Source of the DNA: Astrothelium macrocarpum
Taxonomy: Eukaryota > Ascomycota > Dothideomycetes > Trypetheliales > Trypetheliaceae
Direction: 5' to 3'
DNA length: 64,000 bases
Assembly (NCBI GenBank): GCA_021030915.1
Contig: JAGEMR010000017.1
Location: 372,001 to 436,000, forward strand
Both the position numbers and the translations under genes were made by a program. Of this stretch, positions 10,540-22,200 are shown one piece after another; position 1 is the first letter of the stretch, and each line of letters begins with the position of its first letter. The notes under the pieces were generated by a model that did no database searches, had not been told where the DNA came from, and worked only from the letters and a program-made list of their open reading frames with translations.

Positions 10540-12499
10540 AATCTTCAGCTTGCACATCAATGGGGGCTTTCCCCACAAGGTGGAGCTGTCCTACACATGC
10601 CATTCCTTTGCTTCATCACACAGTTCAAGATCGAAATTCCATAAAATCCTCGCCAGCATCACCCGCGTCTCGTTGTAAGCAAGACTTTTACCCAGACAAT
10701 TACGAGGGCCATAGCTGAATGGCTACGATGACCCTCTTCGGTCATTATGGAATGGGGACGTGGGATCCTTGGCTGATTATGGCAACTATCGCTCAGGGAT
10801 GAAATTGTCTGGCATGTAGAAGTTGGAGCTGCTATGGGTGGCATACAGCGCATGAACGCCTACGGTGGTCTGGTGGCTACTGTTGGAATATAACCTACTC
10901 TAACTCTGAGAATAGTGTGGTGCCACCTTTTCAACAGCTACGTCAGCACGGAGGGCATCTCAGCAACGACTGCTCACGCTTCTTACCCAGCCTGGCTACT
11001 TGTAGCCATCGACGATAGTCAGAGTCCCTTTTGGAGTACGTCGCAGCGCTACAATCGGTCCAGGTGGATAAATCCGAAGGGCTTCGTTGGGGCATGCAAG
11101 CGTGTACGGTAATTGAGCCGAGGCATTCACAAAGTTGATATCGTCTTCGTTTGCGAATGCGGTTCGTACCTCTTTTGTCGCCTTTGTCAACGCTCCTTGG
11201 ATCTTCAGAAGGTATTATGTGACTCCTGACAAGGCCGTTGTCGTCGTCTCAGAGCCAGCCATAACGAGAAAGCCACCATTAGCTACAAATTCCTTCTCTG
11301 GGAGGCCTTCTTTCTCCCCGTGATTTCTAAGGATGTAAGAGAGGAAGCCTTTGCGGTTCTCCATGACACCCTGTTGAAGTCCCTCTTGGGTATTTCCTAC
11401 AACATTTTGATCGTGCCTGGCCCTTGCTTTTTTGATACTGGCTAGAGCGAGGGCCTCCATCAAACGCTGTATGTCCGTGTAAGTCGCCACAGTCTGGATG
11501 TACGACCCAATCTTAATGCTCTTCCAGATATTGCTCACCCAACTGCAGTATTGGCTATCTTTGAGGTAACCAAAAGACTTTCCAATAGCCAGGTCACCTA
11601 CCATGTCGAATGTGCAGAAGTTGTACCATTCCACCATATCAAGACTCGACCCTGAGGTAGCAAAGTCCTTTAATCCCATTATGAACAGATCGACATGTTC
11701 TTTCATAAGGCCTTCTTGGTCCCGCAAAATCCCCTCCGAGAAAGCATGGGCTAATTGCTTCCGTATCTTCGGATGGCTATTTTGATCAGCATTGAAGATG
11801 CTCGTTGCTCCATCTGAACCGAAATTCACGATACCGTACAAAAGAGGATCCTTGATGATCGGCGGATCTCTATAGCCATATATGTCTTTCCAAGCTTGCT
11901 CGCTTGTAAAGGAAAGCTCTTCCGGAGAGAATCTCACAACATCACCGTACTTTGCATGCATAATTTTCAGCAACCAATCCAGCCAGCCCCGCATATTCGC
12001 TTTGTGGCGGGATAGGTATGTGGCGGACTACACCTGGAACCAGGAAATTCGCTGAGAGGATGGAGATATGCATAGAATATGCAGGCGGAGCCAGCGTCTG
12101 CCAAACTCTAGTCAAGGATTTAAGCAAGATGTACTTCGAAAGCCAGCCCCGCGACCTACCAGAAAAACCAGAAAGCCGCATATATAAGAGAAATATATGG
12201 CCCTTGTCATATACATTGAAGGCATCTTGAAAGCGTGATGATTGAAACCCCGCAGCGGAGGACTCTTGACATAACTCGAAAATGAGGTAGCTGTCGATTT
12301 TGTCCAAGAACTGAAATGCAGTTCGAGGAAATATCCAGTACTCCGGTGGGGGATTGAAGGGACCCTGTACGAGACTCGAGACCCGGTGTAAGTGAATGCG
12401 GTCCCATTGCTGCGCTACTGCATTGATGGGAATGACAATGACCAGCAGTGCAACGCCGTGTTTTCCTTGCTCAAATAGATAATCATGAGGCTTCTCCAT
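10540..12499 (-). pseudogene. Decayed cytochrome P450 (CYP65-like by eye)
   Basis: The minus-strand block 11215-11994 reads as a clean P450 body: MHAKYGDVVRFSPEELSF, the central NSHPKIRKQLAHAFSEGIL, and the I-helix FVANGGFLVMAGSETTTTAL. Next come the K-helix NEALRIYPPGP (ExxR), VDGYK, an intron of about 118 bp, GVHALYATHSSSNFYMPDNFIPER, and the haem loop FSYGPRNCLGKSLA near 10685-10720 with its Cys. Stops interrupt at VDGYK*, PER*LP*, SS*PFSYG and EWHV*; where family residues are predictable they read as TGG to TAG or CAA/CAG to TAA/TAG, i.e. C:G to T:A changes. The N-terminal membrane anchor (12050-12499) is not clearly readable. The ExxR and haem Cys are retained, so decay is probably recent. 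Confidence 0.87.
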
Positions 12500-14235
12500 G
12501 CGAGTACATATGGGGATGTCGCTTGGTGATCGCTAATTGGCCCGGACTAGAGTTAACAGCAGTAAGAGCACTCGGCAGCCGTGCCACGAGAAAGCTCTTT
12601 AATCAGGCCGTTCGTGGATAAGGTGGGTCTTGTGCACAAGTAAGCTGCAAGCTTACCAACCCCGTAATAGTCTGGTCCGTCGGACGGCGCGTGGAGGATT
12701 ATATGGAGAGCATCGAGCTATATTAGAAATGCTTGAGGACGTGTTAATGAACAATTGCCATTCGGAAACAGATGGGAAAGCGAGAAGTCGCCTCCCTCCA
12801 TGAAGTTCGATAATCCTTGCGTCGGTTCTTGGCCATACTGAAGCATTGATTTTTATGCAATCGTCATAAACGGCCACTCAAAGCTTGTATCCTAAAGGAT
12901 AGTAGAGACCAGCTCGGCGAAGCGAAGTCTCTCGAGCCTGGAGCGCTATAATTATATGGCGTCGAGTGCGATGAGCCATCCGCATTCTTGCCCCCGAAAA
13001 AGCGCCACAGTCACAACGACCTTTAGCTTACGCCCCATAATGGTAAACGGTAGGCGTACAGAAACGAGACGCGGAAGCGGGCCTGGGTGATGTGGAGAAG
13101 AACAAGTGATTCGCCTTTGGTAGATTCAAAAAGCCACTCGCCGCCTGGACACGTGTAGTCAGGAGGAAAAAGCTATTCAGTATCATCTACTCCTATCCTG
13201 GCCCCTTCGACCCTCAGTGATATTGCAATGATTAGCAGAGACGGTCTTACAACGTCCAGGCACACACTACCATAAGCGTATGATCAGCACATCCTTAATG
13301 TCCGTATTTGTCTGCGTTGATTAGATCGTAACAATGAAATAAGAAAGCGTGATAGACAGCGCGTCAGTAATCCGTAGAAGATTGCTGCAATTGAGCGAAC
13401 AGAAAATGTACAGTTTGCCTCGTTTTTTTTTTTAGGTCTATGATATTTCCTATTGTGGTTCGGTCTTGCGATGATCGGGACCAACAGTCGTACATAGATG
13501 ACTTTGTGCTCTATTGTGTAGGATTTGCATGAAAGTTCCCAGTGTTAATACAGGACTGTGGCTCAATTCCCCGGGATCAGGTGAAAGCTGCGCAAGTTGG
13601 CCAGTTACACCGTACCTTATCCATCTCTCAAATATGATCCCGTGACCTACCTTATTCCACCTGCATTTCTTCCATTTTTGGTAGAATTAAGTAGCCGTAG
13701 GCGAGAATTTTCGGATCGCTTCTTTCTCCCAGTAGACACATACTTACTCCAAACATCAGGAATCCAGAGTTAAGCAAGTTCGGATGTTTGAGCTAATGGG
13801 AGACAGATTTGAGAGATGATGCGACTCGACTGAAAAGGGACACTCAAATGACACCGCATTCTCGCCTCCTCGCCACTACTACCACCTCCCTGCCTGCCTC
13901 CTCCAGATTCATTCCGCTCCACTTTGTGCCACGTCATCGACCATGCCGATCTCAAGCCTTCCACTCGAAAATTCATGCGTCCGTGCTGAATGGGAAAAGA
14001 TATGGATCTTGGGGCAATTCGCAGGCTGAGCCTTGCCTCTTTGTAACTTCACCGCAATTTGAGCTGCATGTCTCGGTTCGAGATAGTACCACCAACTTCA
14101 GCTGTGACGTCCCATATACATGGCGGATGTCCTTTGAAGCAGGCCGTTCTCGAGGGAACCCCCGTCTCTCGAACGCATCCGTGAAGTCACCGCTTCTTCT
14201 ACCTATGCGCTGCAAGGTCCGACCCACCATCTACA
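12500..14235. other. Gene-poor stretch: P450 upstream region and MYB upstream region
   Basis: No frame here resembles a known protein. A decamer AGTCTGGTCC lies at 12669-12678, 170 bp upstream of the first P450 Met. An overlapping frame 13809-14267 (152 codons) is not conserved-looking and is probably not coding. Confidence 0.4.
12669..12678 (+). promoter_or_regulatory. Single decamer AGTCTGGTCC before P450 pseudogene
   Basis: Perfect match to ARTCYGGTCC. The position 11 bp further (12680) is only a weak match (TCGGACGGCG), so this site is a single or half-eroded copy. Confidence 0.45.
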
Positions 14236-15164
14236 ATGAGGAACGCAAGGCCTTGGACCCCGTCTGAAGACAATGCTCTTGCATATGCCATAGCTCAACA
14301 AGGTATCGATCAGATAGAGTTATCCAAGCATGCCAGACTAAGTATAGGATAGCAGGAAACGAACAAATCAATTGGAATATCGTGGCGGGCCAAGTTGATG
14401 GCCGTAGCAACAAGGACTGTCGGAAGCGATGGGTCTACTCAAATGCCCCCTCTATCAGTAAAGGTCCGTGGAGACCAGAAGAGGACTCGCTTCTAATCCA
14501 GGGAGTTCAACTATATGGTACAAGGTACGTTAATTAGGTACCATCTATGGCTTAGTCACACCAGCACTTTATATTCTCGAACTACTAAAACAAGTTTTCC
14601 GGCTATGTCGACGCAACTTTTCGACAATGCTGATACATCTCTAGATGGCCCGCCATTGCACAGCAAATTGGTTCCCGACAACCAGATCGTACTGTACCCT
14701 CAATTCCTAGTATTTTAAGGTCATGGAAGCTGATCATACTCCTACAGAATGCTCAAGAAGATGGCACGAGGCTTTAAAACCTAATATCAACCGCGGGAGA
14801 TGGTCACTCTACGAGGTAAAGCGGCTGCCCGACGTCTATATTTTGCGAAGGAGTCACTAATGAAGTGATCGCAAGGACCAAACACTGAGAAATGCCGTTC
14901 GAGCCCATGGTAGAAAGTGGACAGAGATCACTGAGAGATACTTCCCCGAACGAACTCCTATTGCAACTAGAAATCGGTAAGTCGATCTTTCAAGAATCTG
15001 TCCAGTTGGATCTACGCTCAGTATTCTGCCATACTCGCAGGCATAAGTTGCTTGGAAGGATAGATGATGAAAATAAAACCGACTTCGGTCCGTCCACTGG
15101 AGGTAGTGAATATGGAGACTGGAATATCTCATTCAACGGTGAAGAAGCACAGCTTTCGCTGTGA
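14236..15164 (+). CDS. Three-repeat MYB DNA-binding protein, 6 exons, 190 aa
   Basis: Exons 14236-14302, 14356-14524, 14645-14688, 14748-14815, 14876-14976 and 15041-15164 join without a stop into 190 residues ending EEAQLSL. Three MYB repeats are visible with the tryptophan spacing of the fold: PWTPSEDNALAYAI...INWNIVAGQV...DCRKRW, then GPWRPEEDSLLIQGVQLYGTRW...QCSRRWHEALKP, then GRWSLYEDQTLRNAVRAHGRKW...TRNRHKLLG. There is little sequence outside the repeats. It is the only member of the 7-17 kb region without a disablement. A role as a nuclear regulator of the adjacent cluster is an inference from position. Short introns, all GT..AG. Confidence 0.85.
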
Positions 15165-15454
15165 GGCGGGACTAGCAATGGCTTCATCGTGTTCACTTTT
15201 CTTTTACTGAAATATCGTTGTTCGTTTACTTGCTCTACAGTGAAGAGCCTCAGGTCCGGCCAGTCTCTGAGTTGCACCAACACGCAATGTGATATATACT
15301 GAATAGAATATTATCGAGCAGTCTCACTTACACAGCAAGTTAATCTATTGATATAGAGAGCATAGAACCTGCGGATGATGAAAATGTCATGTGATTTATA
15401 ATTTGCTAAAGATGATCCTCGAGCATTGAGCTGGGGACTTTTCAGCGAAAGCCC
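15165..15454. other. Spacer between MYB gene and 2OG oxygenase pseudogene
   Basis: Both genes end here (convergent). A partial decamer GGTCCGGCCA lies at 15253. No gene seen. Confidence 0.4.
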
Positions 15455-16392
15455 TCAAGGCTTTTCTTTCTTGACGTTTTCTTCGGCGAAAACTTTGGCA
15501 TAATTGTCACCCCATTCTTGAGCAGTTTCTATATCCCCATTCTTCTGGCCATTTCTCGGAAATATAGGACTCTCCAATGCTTTCATCGGAGTCTCATGGG
15601 CTGGTCTTGTTGGAACGAGGACGCAAGTCCTATCAACCTTGGCCTGTTCACCATGTGCCGTAACCACGAGATGTCTTCCTGATGCCAATTGTCCAGTCGT
15701 GGAAATTGGCATTGCATCGCCAAGGTTGATGACCGCATAGCCGTGTATAGGCTCCTTTCGCCTCCAGCTACCTTCAGATTCCAAGCCTGGTGCAGTCATT
15801 GTAGCTCTGATCACGGTGGCGAAGTCGGCTCATGATCCTTCAACCACGCTAGTAAGTTCTGGTCTGTAGACTGTTTTGCAAATAGCTCGTCGTGTGGAAT
15901 CTAAGCTAGAAATTAGAATTTCAATCTTACAAGCCAGCGGGTTGCTACGGAATTGAAGAGTATGCCTACATCAATAGATACCAGTAATTTTGTCTGCCCA
16001 TGTTCATCCCAGGTTGTGGACTATAATCTATGAGTTTACTGAATCAGCTCAATCCGCTCCATGACTCCAAGTACTAACCCTTTGTTTGGGATGCCAACTT
16101 CAGGCCTCTTGGGAAACTTGTCCTTCTCCTCCATTGAGAGGCTTGACATAATATTCTGCCCGAATTGGCGTGCAAGATACGCACTCTCCCAAAGGTTTCC
16201 ATCATTTAGGTGGTCCATTAAGTTCAGATAGAAGAGGTTGGTTCGAGTGCAAATATCGAAGATAGTTTGCGCTTCTTCATCATTGTTTAGAAGTTTGGCA
16301 AAAGAGATTTTTGGAAACTCTGTGGTCTGAAGTCCCTTTTGTAGTGCGAGCAGGTTATCCCTAGCTACATCAAAAATAGTACCGTGGATCAA
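15455..16392 (-). pseudogene. Decayed 2-oxoglutarate/Fe(II) oxygenase (IPNS-like family)
   Basis: Minus-strand blocks in order: FPKISFAKLLNNDEEAQTIF and FYLNLMDHLNDGNLWESAYL (16036-16392), then IPHDELFAKQSTDQNLLAW...KDHEPT (about 15825-15900). A one-base frameshift follows, then FATVIRATMTAPGLE, SWRRKEPIHGYAVINLGDAM and HLVVTAHGEQAKVDR (15455-15814). In active members a stretch with the iron-binding HxD lies between 'APGLE' and the 'PIHGYAVINLGD' block; here about 40 residues are missing, so the iron site is gone. A stop also cuts the first block after VMERIELIQ. Its upstream region carries the decamer pair at 16634. Probably once a tailoring oxygenase of the PKS cluster. Confidence 0.85.
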
Positions 16393-16633
16393 ACCAGATG
16401 CAGTGGTTCAAAATATTGGTGCGACTATACTCTAATTTACTTCGAAGAGAGACACGGGAAGCTCATTTCTCCGCAATATATCTGGCTCACTTGCATATCC
16501 AGATACGCTGATCTCGAAACCCTGTCATGCAGGCTGATGGTCTGCTGCTAAGAACCAAGTGTATGTCGGCTCTGACATGCAGTGGAGCATTGACTCTTCT
16601 GTTTATGCTAAGTAGCAGCCTACCACAGTGTCA

Positions 16634-16654
16634 AGTCTGGTCCAAGTCCGGCCT
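16634..16654 (+). promoter_or_regulatory. Phased decamer pair: AGTCTGGTCC + AGTCCGGCCT
   Basis: Copies start at 16634 and 16645, 11 bp apart, about 240 bp upstream of the 2OG oxygenase pseudogene (transcribed leftward). Confidence 0.6.
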
Positions 16655-18941
16655 TCCAGTAGAATACTATGGAAATGTGTTTGTTTTTGCATGGACATCC
16701 CATGCAGATAGACCGTTTGGATCCACCCGTCTTTTAGAAGTTTGCCCCAGGTCTATTCCGTGCGTGATGCCTAATCCTAGGATAGGAGTGTGGTCGCCTG
16801 CCCCTAAAGGTAGAAAGGAGATCTTTGCCACAAGACAGGCAGGTTGTGCATTCTACGGCTCGTACATGCAAGTGTTACATGGAAACCAAGCCGTTTCTTG
16901 TATTATTCCCAAAGGTGGCATGAGGTCCTTAAATCTATCATTAATTGCCATCGCTGGTGGCTCTGTAACGTAGATCCCTTTGACCGCGGAGAGGTATCGG
17001 GGATACTGCCAATGGTGAGAAAGTAAGCTCTGTGGACCAAATAGAACACATATGAGACATAGTTCCTTAAACATCTACGATCGCAGTAATAGATGCTGGA
17101 AGTATCAACGCAACCAGGGTCATGTGTTGAGATATGCTGTAAAAGCTCACAGCTAAACATGGATTGAAATCATTGATATGTGTTTTCCGGAAAAAACACC
17201 GATAGTAATCATGATCAGGCGCGTAAAATCTGAACGGTTCCGAGGACGAATCTGCGAATCATGATGTTCATATCCAAACTCGTCATGTAACTCAAGAACA
17301 ATCGACTACCTACGTAGGCCTGTAAATTGCGCATACCTACGGTTCCGACAACGGCAACTAACAAACCTTAGGATAAATGGTGGAATTCTCGTATATACAT
17401 TTGATTTTGATGCTGGGAAAGCTCGTTCACTGTTGGCACGTCCAACGTCTGTGTCAAGTAATAGATCAGCCGACGATATGTATGACCGATAGCGTAGAGT
17501 ACGATAGAGATCGGCTTTGCGCATAGATTTCTAAGCAAGTTATTAGAATATTCAGGAGCTGAAACTGAGCTCTAAAGAGAGCAAAAAGACTTTTGGATCT
17601 CGTCAACAATGTCTTGAAGACGTGTGATACGGGAGGTATTTTCCACTTCGGCATTTTTATTTTCCGGCTCGGAGTGTCTTTGGAAATCGAACATCTTCTG
17701 CTACCTCACAAAACCGAGCATACCGTACTTTTTCATGTGGTAATTATACATTACGAGCTTCTATCACACAATGCAATCTTGATTCCAGTGAACAGCTGCA
17801 TCACATCTCTTGGATTACATTTACACGACCTAGTAATGGCATTAACCAAAGCCATTGTTCCTCCCGCATCATCATTCCGTAAGTCCTCGCTGTTTCAAAC
17901 TCGACAATTTAAAGGTCGCAAAGCCGATTGAAGAAGATCGCAATACTGACAGTATCATCGTGGGCAGGTAATCTCGCCCCATCCTCTTTTTTGAGCGTCT
18001 CTGAGCCTGGACATCCCACGACTCAGGAAATTGCCCGACAAACCAGTCAAACGATGAAGAGCTGTAATGTTTCAGGTAGAAACCGTACACAACACTCTTA
18101 TACACACATGGCTACATTTGAGATCGCATTATCGCTTTCTATACCAGTTTTGAAGCTTTCTTCATGCTCTGATGGCCATGATGACATTTCGAAACCGGTG
18201 TGCCCTTTTCCAAATAGCCCTGTCTGAGGTATCTGAGGTCAAGTCATTGACTATGGGGATATTCAGAAACTATCTGTGTGATAAAGGCGCCATCAACGTT
18301 TCATTGTCTCTGAGTTGTCCGTTTTCCTGAACGTACCCCTTTTGGTTTCGAAGAAACCATGTGTCAGCACCAATCTCACCTCCCACGGATGTCAAACTAC
18401 CCTCGGTCCTAAACTTTCACACCAGTTCTTGATCCAAAGCCTTCATTTACGCCTACGTGACTAGGAGAATGAGCGTCCTGCCCGGCTTCATAAGCAGTAC
18501 ATACGGTTTGCCACATCTATTTCCCTTGGGATCAACCATCATGGGCAAATAAAAGACGCGATACCAGTATAAATGTTTAACATTCTCTGGATCTCGGATT
18601 TATCATCGTCAAGCAATTGTTTAAATAAAATATTTTCAAGCTTCGCGATCGCTATGATGTCTGGACAGGAGACGTCATCCGTGTTTTGAGCATTCATCAT
18701 CGACACAATTCGCATTAGGAGCGCCGAAATACACAAAATGGTGCAAGAATTTCTAGATATCGAAATTGGGTGGAACGGGTCTGCCGACTATGTCTGGCAT
18801 GAAGGATAGAAGGTGGAGAGTAGAAGAAACATGAGTTTGAATCAGGACCAGGATCTTTAACGGCAATATAGGGTAACCCGAACACTCAACTTGGGCTACT
18901 TTCACTGAGAGCCGTGTCTCTTATCGCTCTGGCTAAGACTT

Positions 18942-18973
18942 AGTCTGGTCTCGGCCCGGTCCCAGTCTGATCC
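18942..18973 (+). promoter_or_regulatory. Triple phased decamer: AGTCTGGTCT, GGCCCGGTCC, AGTCTGATCC
   Basis: Three copies start at 18942, 18953 and 18964, each exactly 11 bp after the last, about 290-320 bp upstream of the PKS start codon. Confidence 0.62.
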
Positions 18974-19067
18974 TCGAAGACCCACCTTTCTCCCTGATTA
19001 GACTCAGGTTAAGATTCTGTCATGTTCCGAAGCCCTATTTCATGGCAACAGCAACTGAGTGCCGCAA

Positions 19068-19088
19068 AATCCGGTCCAGGTCAGGTCC
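19068..19088 (+). promoter_or_regulatory. Phased decamer pair: AATCCGGTCC + GGTCAGGTCC
   Basis: Copies start at 19068 and 19079, 11 bp apart, about 190 bp upstream of the PKS ATG. Confidence 0.6.
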
Positions 19089-19160
19089 CTTTAGCTATCT
19101 TGGATTGGACGACTTTCTGTACAAGAATCCGATCATAGCTTGATCTGTTCATAGGAAATA

Positions 19161-19169
19161 TTTATATAT
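19161..19169 (+). promoter_or_regulatory. TATA-like box of the PKS gene
   Basis: TTTATATAT about 91 bp upstream of the PKS ATG (19259), downstream of the decamer sites. Confidence 0.4.
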
Positions 19170-19258
19170 GACTTATCCCAGGTAGTGCGCTTGATATACT
19201 TTGGCATCAACCGCTCAGAAGCCGATTTCTCATTATCTGCATTCCAACTTTTGTCAAC

Positions 19259-22200
19259 ATGGGTGAAAATGTCGATGCATCCCCGGACGGAGCGTACGGA
19301 GCATTTGGAGGCTGTAATGATGCCGCCAAGAAAATCTTCGATGAAACCGTCACATCTGTAGACAGTCATGTGAGCGGCCACCACCTCGCAGGTGCAGGAC
19401 CTTACAACCAAAACGCGAGCAGCCACATGGATAACCATCATAGAGATCGTACAAATGGATACATGGATGGAAATGACTTCGGCTTGACTAATGGTGAAAC
19501 TATGAGACCGATCGACTCTCAGCAGCAAATTGCTATTTGTGGAATGGCGATGCGATTGCCAGGTGGCATACGTACTGGCAACGGTTTCTGGGATTCATTG
19601 TACAATGGGAATGATATGAGATCTCCGATCCCCTCTGATCGGTACAATGCTGCAGCATTTAGCGATGCTCTTGGAAAGAAGGGTGCAATCCAAACTCAAC
19701 ACGGGTATTTTCTAACCGACGACATCTCTTGTCTCGATGCTTCCTTTTTCTCCATGACCAAGAGTGATTTAGAGAGAAGCGACCCGCAGCAGAGGCTGAT
19801 GCTGGAAGTCACCCGCGAATGCCTAGAAAATGCTGGAGAAGCGAGATATCGAGGCAAATCGATTGGATGCTTTGTTGGGACCTTTGGTGAAGACTGGTTA
19901 TATTTACAGTCTAAAGAAACCCAATTTACCGGAGCTTTTACTGGTAGTGGAGACCTCATGATTGCCAACCGTGTGTCTTATGAGTTTGACTTCAAAGGTC
20001 CTAGGTATGTGCTTGATCTGGCCACATTTGGAGGAAAGCTGTCTACTAACTTTCCAATAGCGAAGTCATTAAAACAGGATGTTCGGCTTCTTTGGTGGCG
20101 CTCCACAATGCTTGCCGCGCTTTACAGAGTCACGACTGTGACGCCTCTATTGTCGCGGGAACCAGCTTGATCATGGGGCCCTCGCTCACTACGGCAATGA
20201 CACAGCAAGGTGTTCTTTCTCCCGAGGGTTCTTGCAAGACTTTTGATGCATCTGCAGATGGGTTTGCTCGTGCAGAAGCGATCAATGCCATTTATCTCAA
20301 AAGAGTAGATGATGCTGTTCGGGATGGCAATCCCATTCGTGCTGTAATCCGTGGAACTTTGACGAACAGTGATGGAAAAGGCTCATCGTTGTTGGCACCA
20401 AATGGCGCAAGTCAGGAAGATCTAATAAGGAAAGTGTATGAGAAAGCAGGTCTCGATCCTGAAAGAACCGCTTTTGTTGAATGTCATGGGACCGGAACTG
20501 CAACTGGAGATCCTATTGAAACCACAGCTGTTGGCAATATCTTTGGTGGAAGGCAAGGCATCCTTATTGGTTCAGTGAAGCCCAATATCGGTCATGCGGA
20601 AGGGGCAAGCGGCATTAACTCTTTGATCAAAGCTGTGCTTGCTTTGGAAAACAAGACAATCCCGCCCAACATAAAGTTTATGAATCCTAACCCAAAGATA
20701 CCGTTCAAGGAAAAACGTCTTCAGGTTCCCCTTGGACCGACCGCGTGGCCAAAAGACCGAGCAGAACGTATTAGCGTCAATTCGTTTGGCATTGGCGGCA
20801 CCAATGCCCATGTCATTGTGGACTCGCCAAGCGAAGCCTGTCCCAATATTTTCTCGAGGCAGAAAACAACTCCACAGTTGATGGTATTATCGGCTAACAC
20901 GCAAGGTTCATTAAAGGGGCAGGTGAAAAACTTTCAAGAATATTTAACAGCTCATCCAGATCGCGCATCAGATGTGTCTTATACACTATCTCAGCGGAGG
21001 GAGATTCTACAATATCGCACATTCTTTTGCTTTGGAGAAGGAGGAATTAATGAACCATCCCAATTCACAAAGGTTCCTGGCGTCACTGGTCCAATCTCCA
21101 TGATATTTAGCGGGCAGGGCGCCCAGTGGCCGGAAATGGGCAGGAACTTGATTGAATCGAATCCTAGGTTTCGGAAAGACATTTCAGATATGGATAGTGT
21201 TCTCAAGAGTCTGAAGCATCCACCGAGTTGGACAATGAAACAAGAAATACTGAAGCAAGAAAGGTTCAGTCAAATCAATAACGCAGAACTCGCCCAGCCG
21301 CTTTGTACCGCCATCCAGATTGCAATAACTAACGAACTTGCTCGATGTGGTGTCCGTCCGTCGGTAGTGCTTGGTCACTCCAGTGGTGAAATAGCTGCAG
21401 CTTATGCTACTCAGTCTATATCAATGTCTGAAGCTATCATTGTGGCATATTATCGCGGTTTCGTTTCAGCACAACAGCAATTAAAAGGAGGTATGGCCGC
21501 GATTGGACTTGGAACACATGAAGCTTCAGCCTTTTTGAGAGAAGGTGTCGTGATTGCGTGCGAAAATAGTCCGAATAGCACCACCATCTCTGGAAATATC
21601 GATAAAGTTGCAGAGGTCATTGAAGACATCAAAGCGAAAAGACCAGATGTTCTAGCGCGCCAACTAAAAGTAAACATGGCATACCATTCCCATCATATGA
21701 AGAGGTTAGTCTCCAGGTACGTGGATCTTGTCGAGACAGAGCTAAAGGCAAAGAATATCGTTCGAGGGGAGCCACGGATACCACTGTTTTCCAGTGTTGG
21801 GGACTATGTGATCGAAAACTCGACAACGCTTGGGCCAAAGTACTGGGGCGCCAACCTCACATCCCCTGTGCGATTTTACGCCGCCGTTTCCAGGCTATTG
21901 AAACACCAGAATCAAAATGTCTTTCTAGAAGTTGGCCCTCATGCTACCCTTGCGGGGCCTCTTCGACAAATCTGCGCTGAAGCCCGTGCGCCTTGTGTGT
22001 ATATTCCAACTATGCTTCGATTGACTGATACAGTGGAGAGCCTTCTCTCTGCATTCGGCCAGCTCTATCAGCAAGGGGTCGACATTAACTTTCAAGAATT
22101 GATCCCCAAAGGTCAAGTACCAATTGACCTGCCCGTCTACTCTTGGGATCATAATACGGAGTTTTGGTCTGAAAGCCGGGTATCGAAAGATTGGCGTTTC

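Larger units (their letters stand above)
16393..19258. other. Long gene-poor stretch upstream of the PKS
   Basis: No frame was recognised. Small open frames (16527-16973 plus, 17593-17931 plus, 18539-18736 minus) lack family features. The minus frame 18539-18736 has protein-like composition but no match I can name. Contains three decamer sites and the PKS promoter. Could hold further cluster relics too eroded to read. Confidence 0.4.

Noticed and set aside
10880..11000. TGTTGGAATATAACC string that looks like the start of a Copia-type LTR inside the P450 pseudogene
   Set aside because: On the minus strand this segment is an ordinary intron of about 118 bp (gtaaga...cag) whose removal joins PGW to TTVGVHALYATH, as expected for the P450 family.
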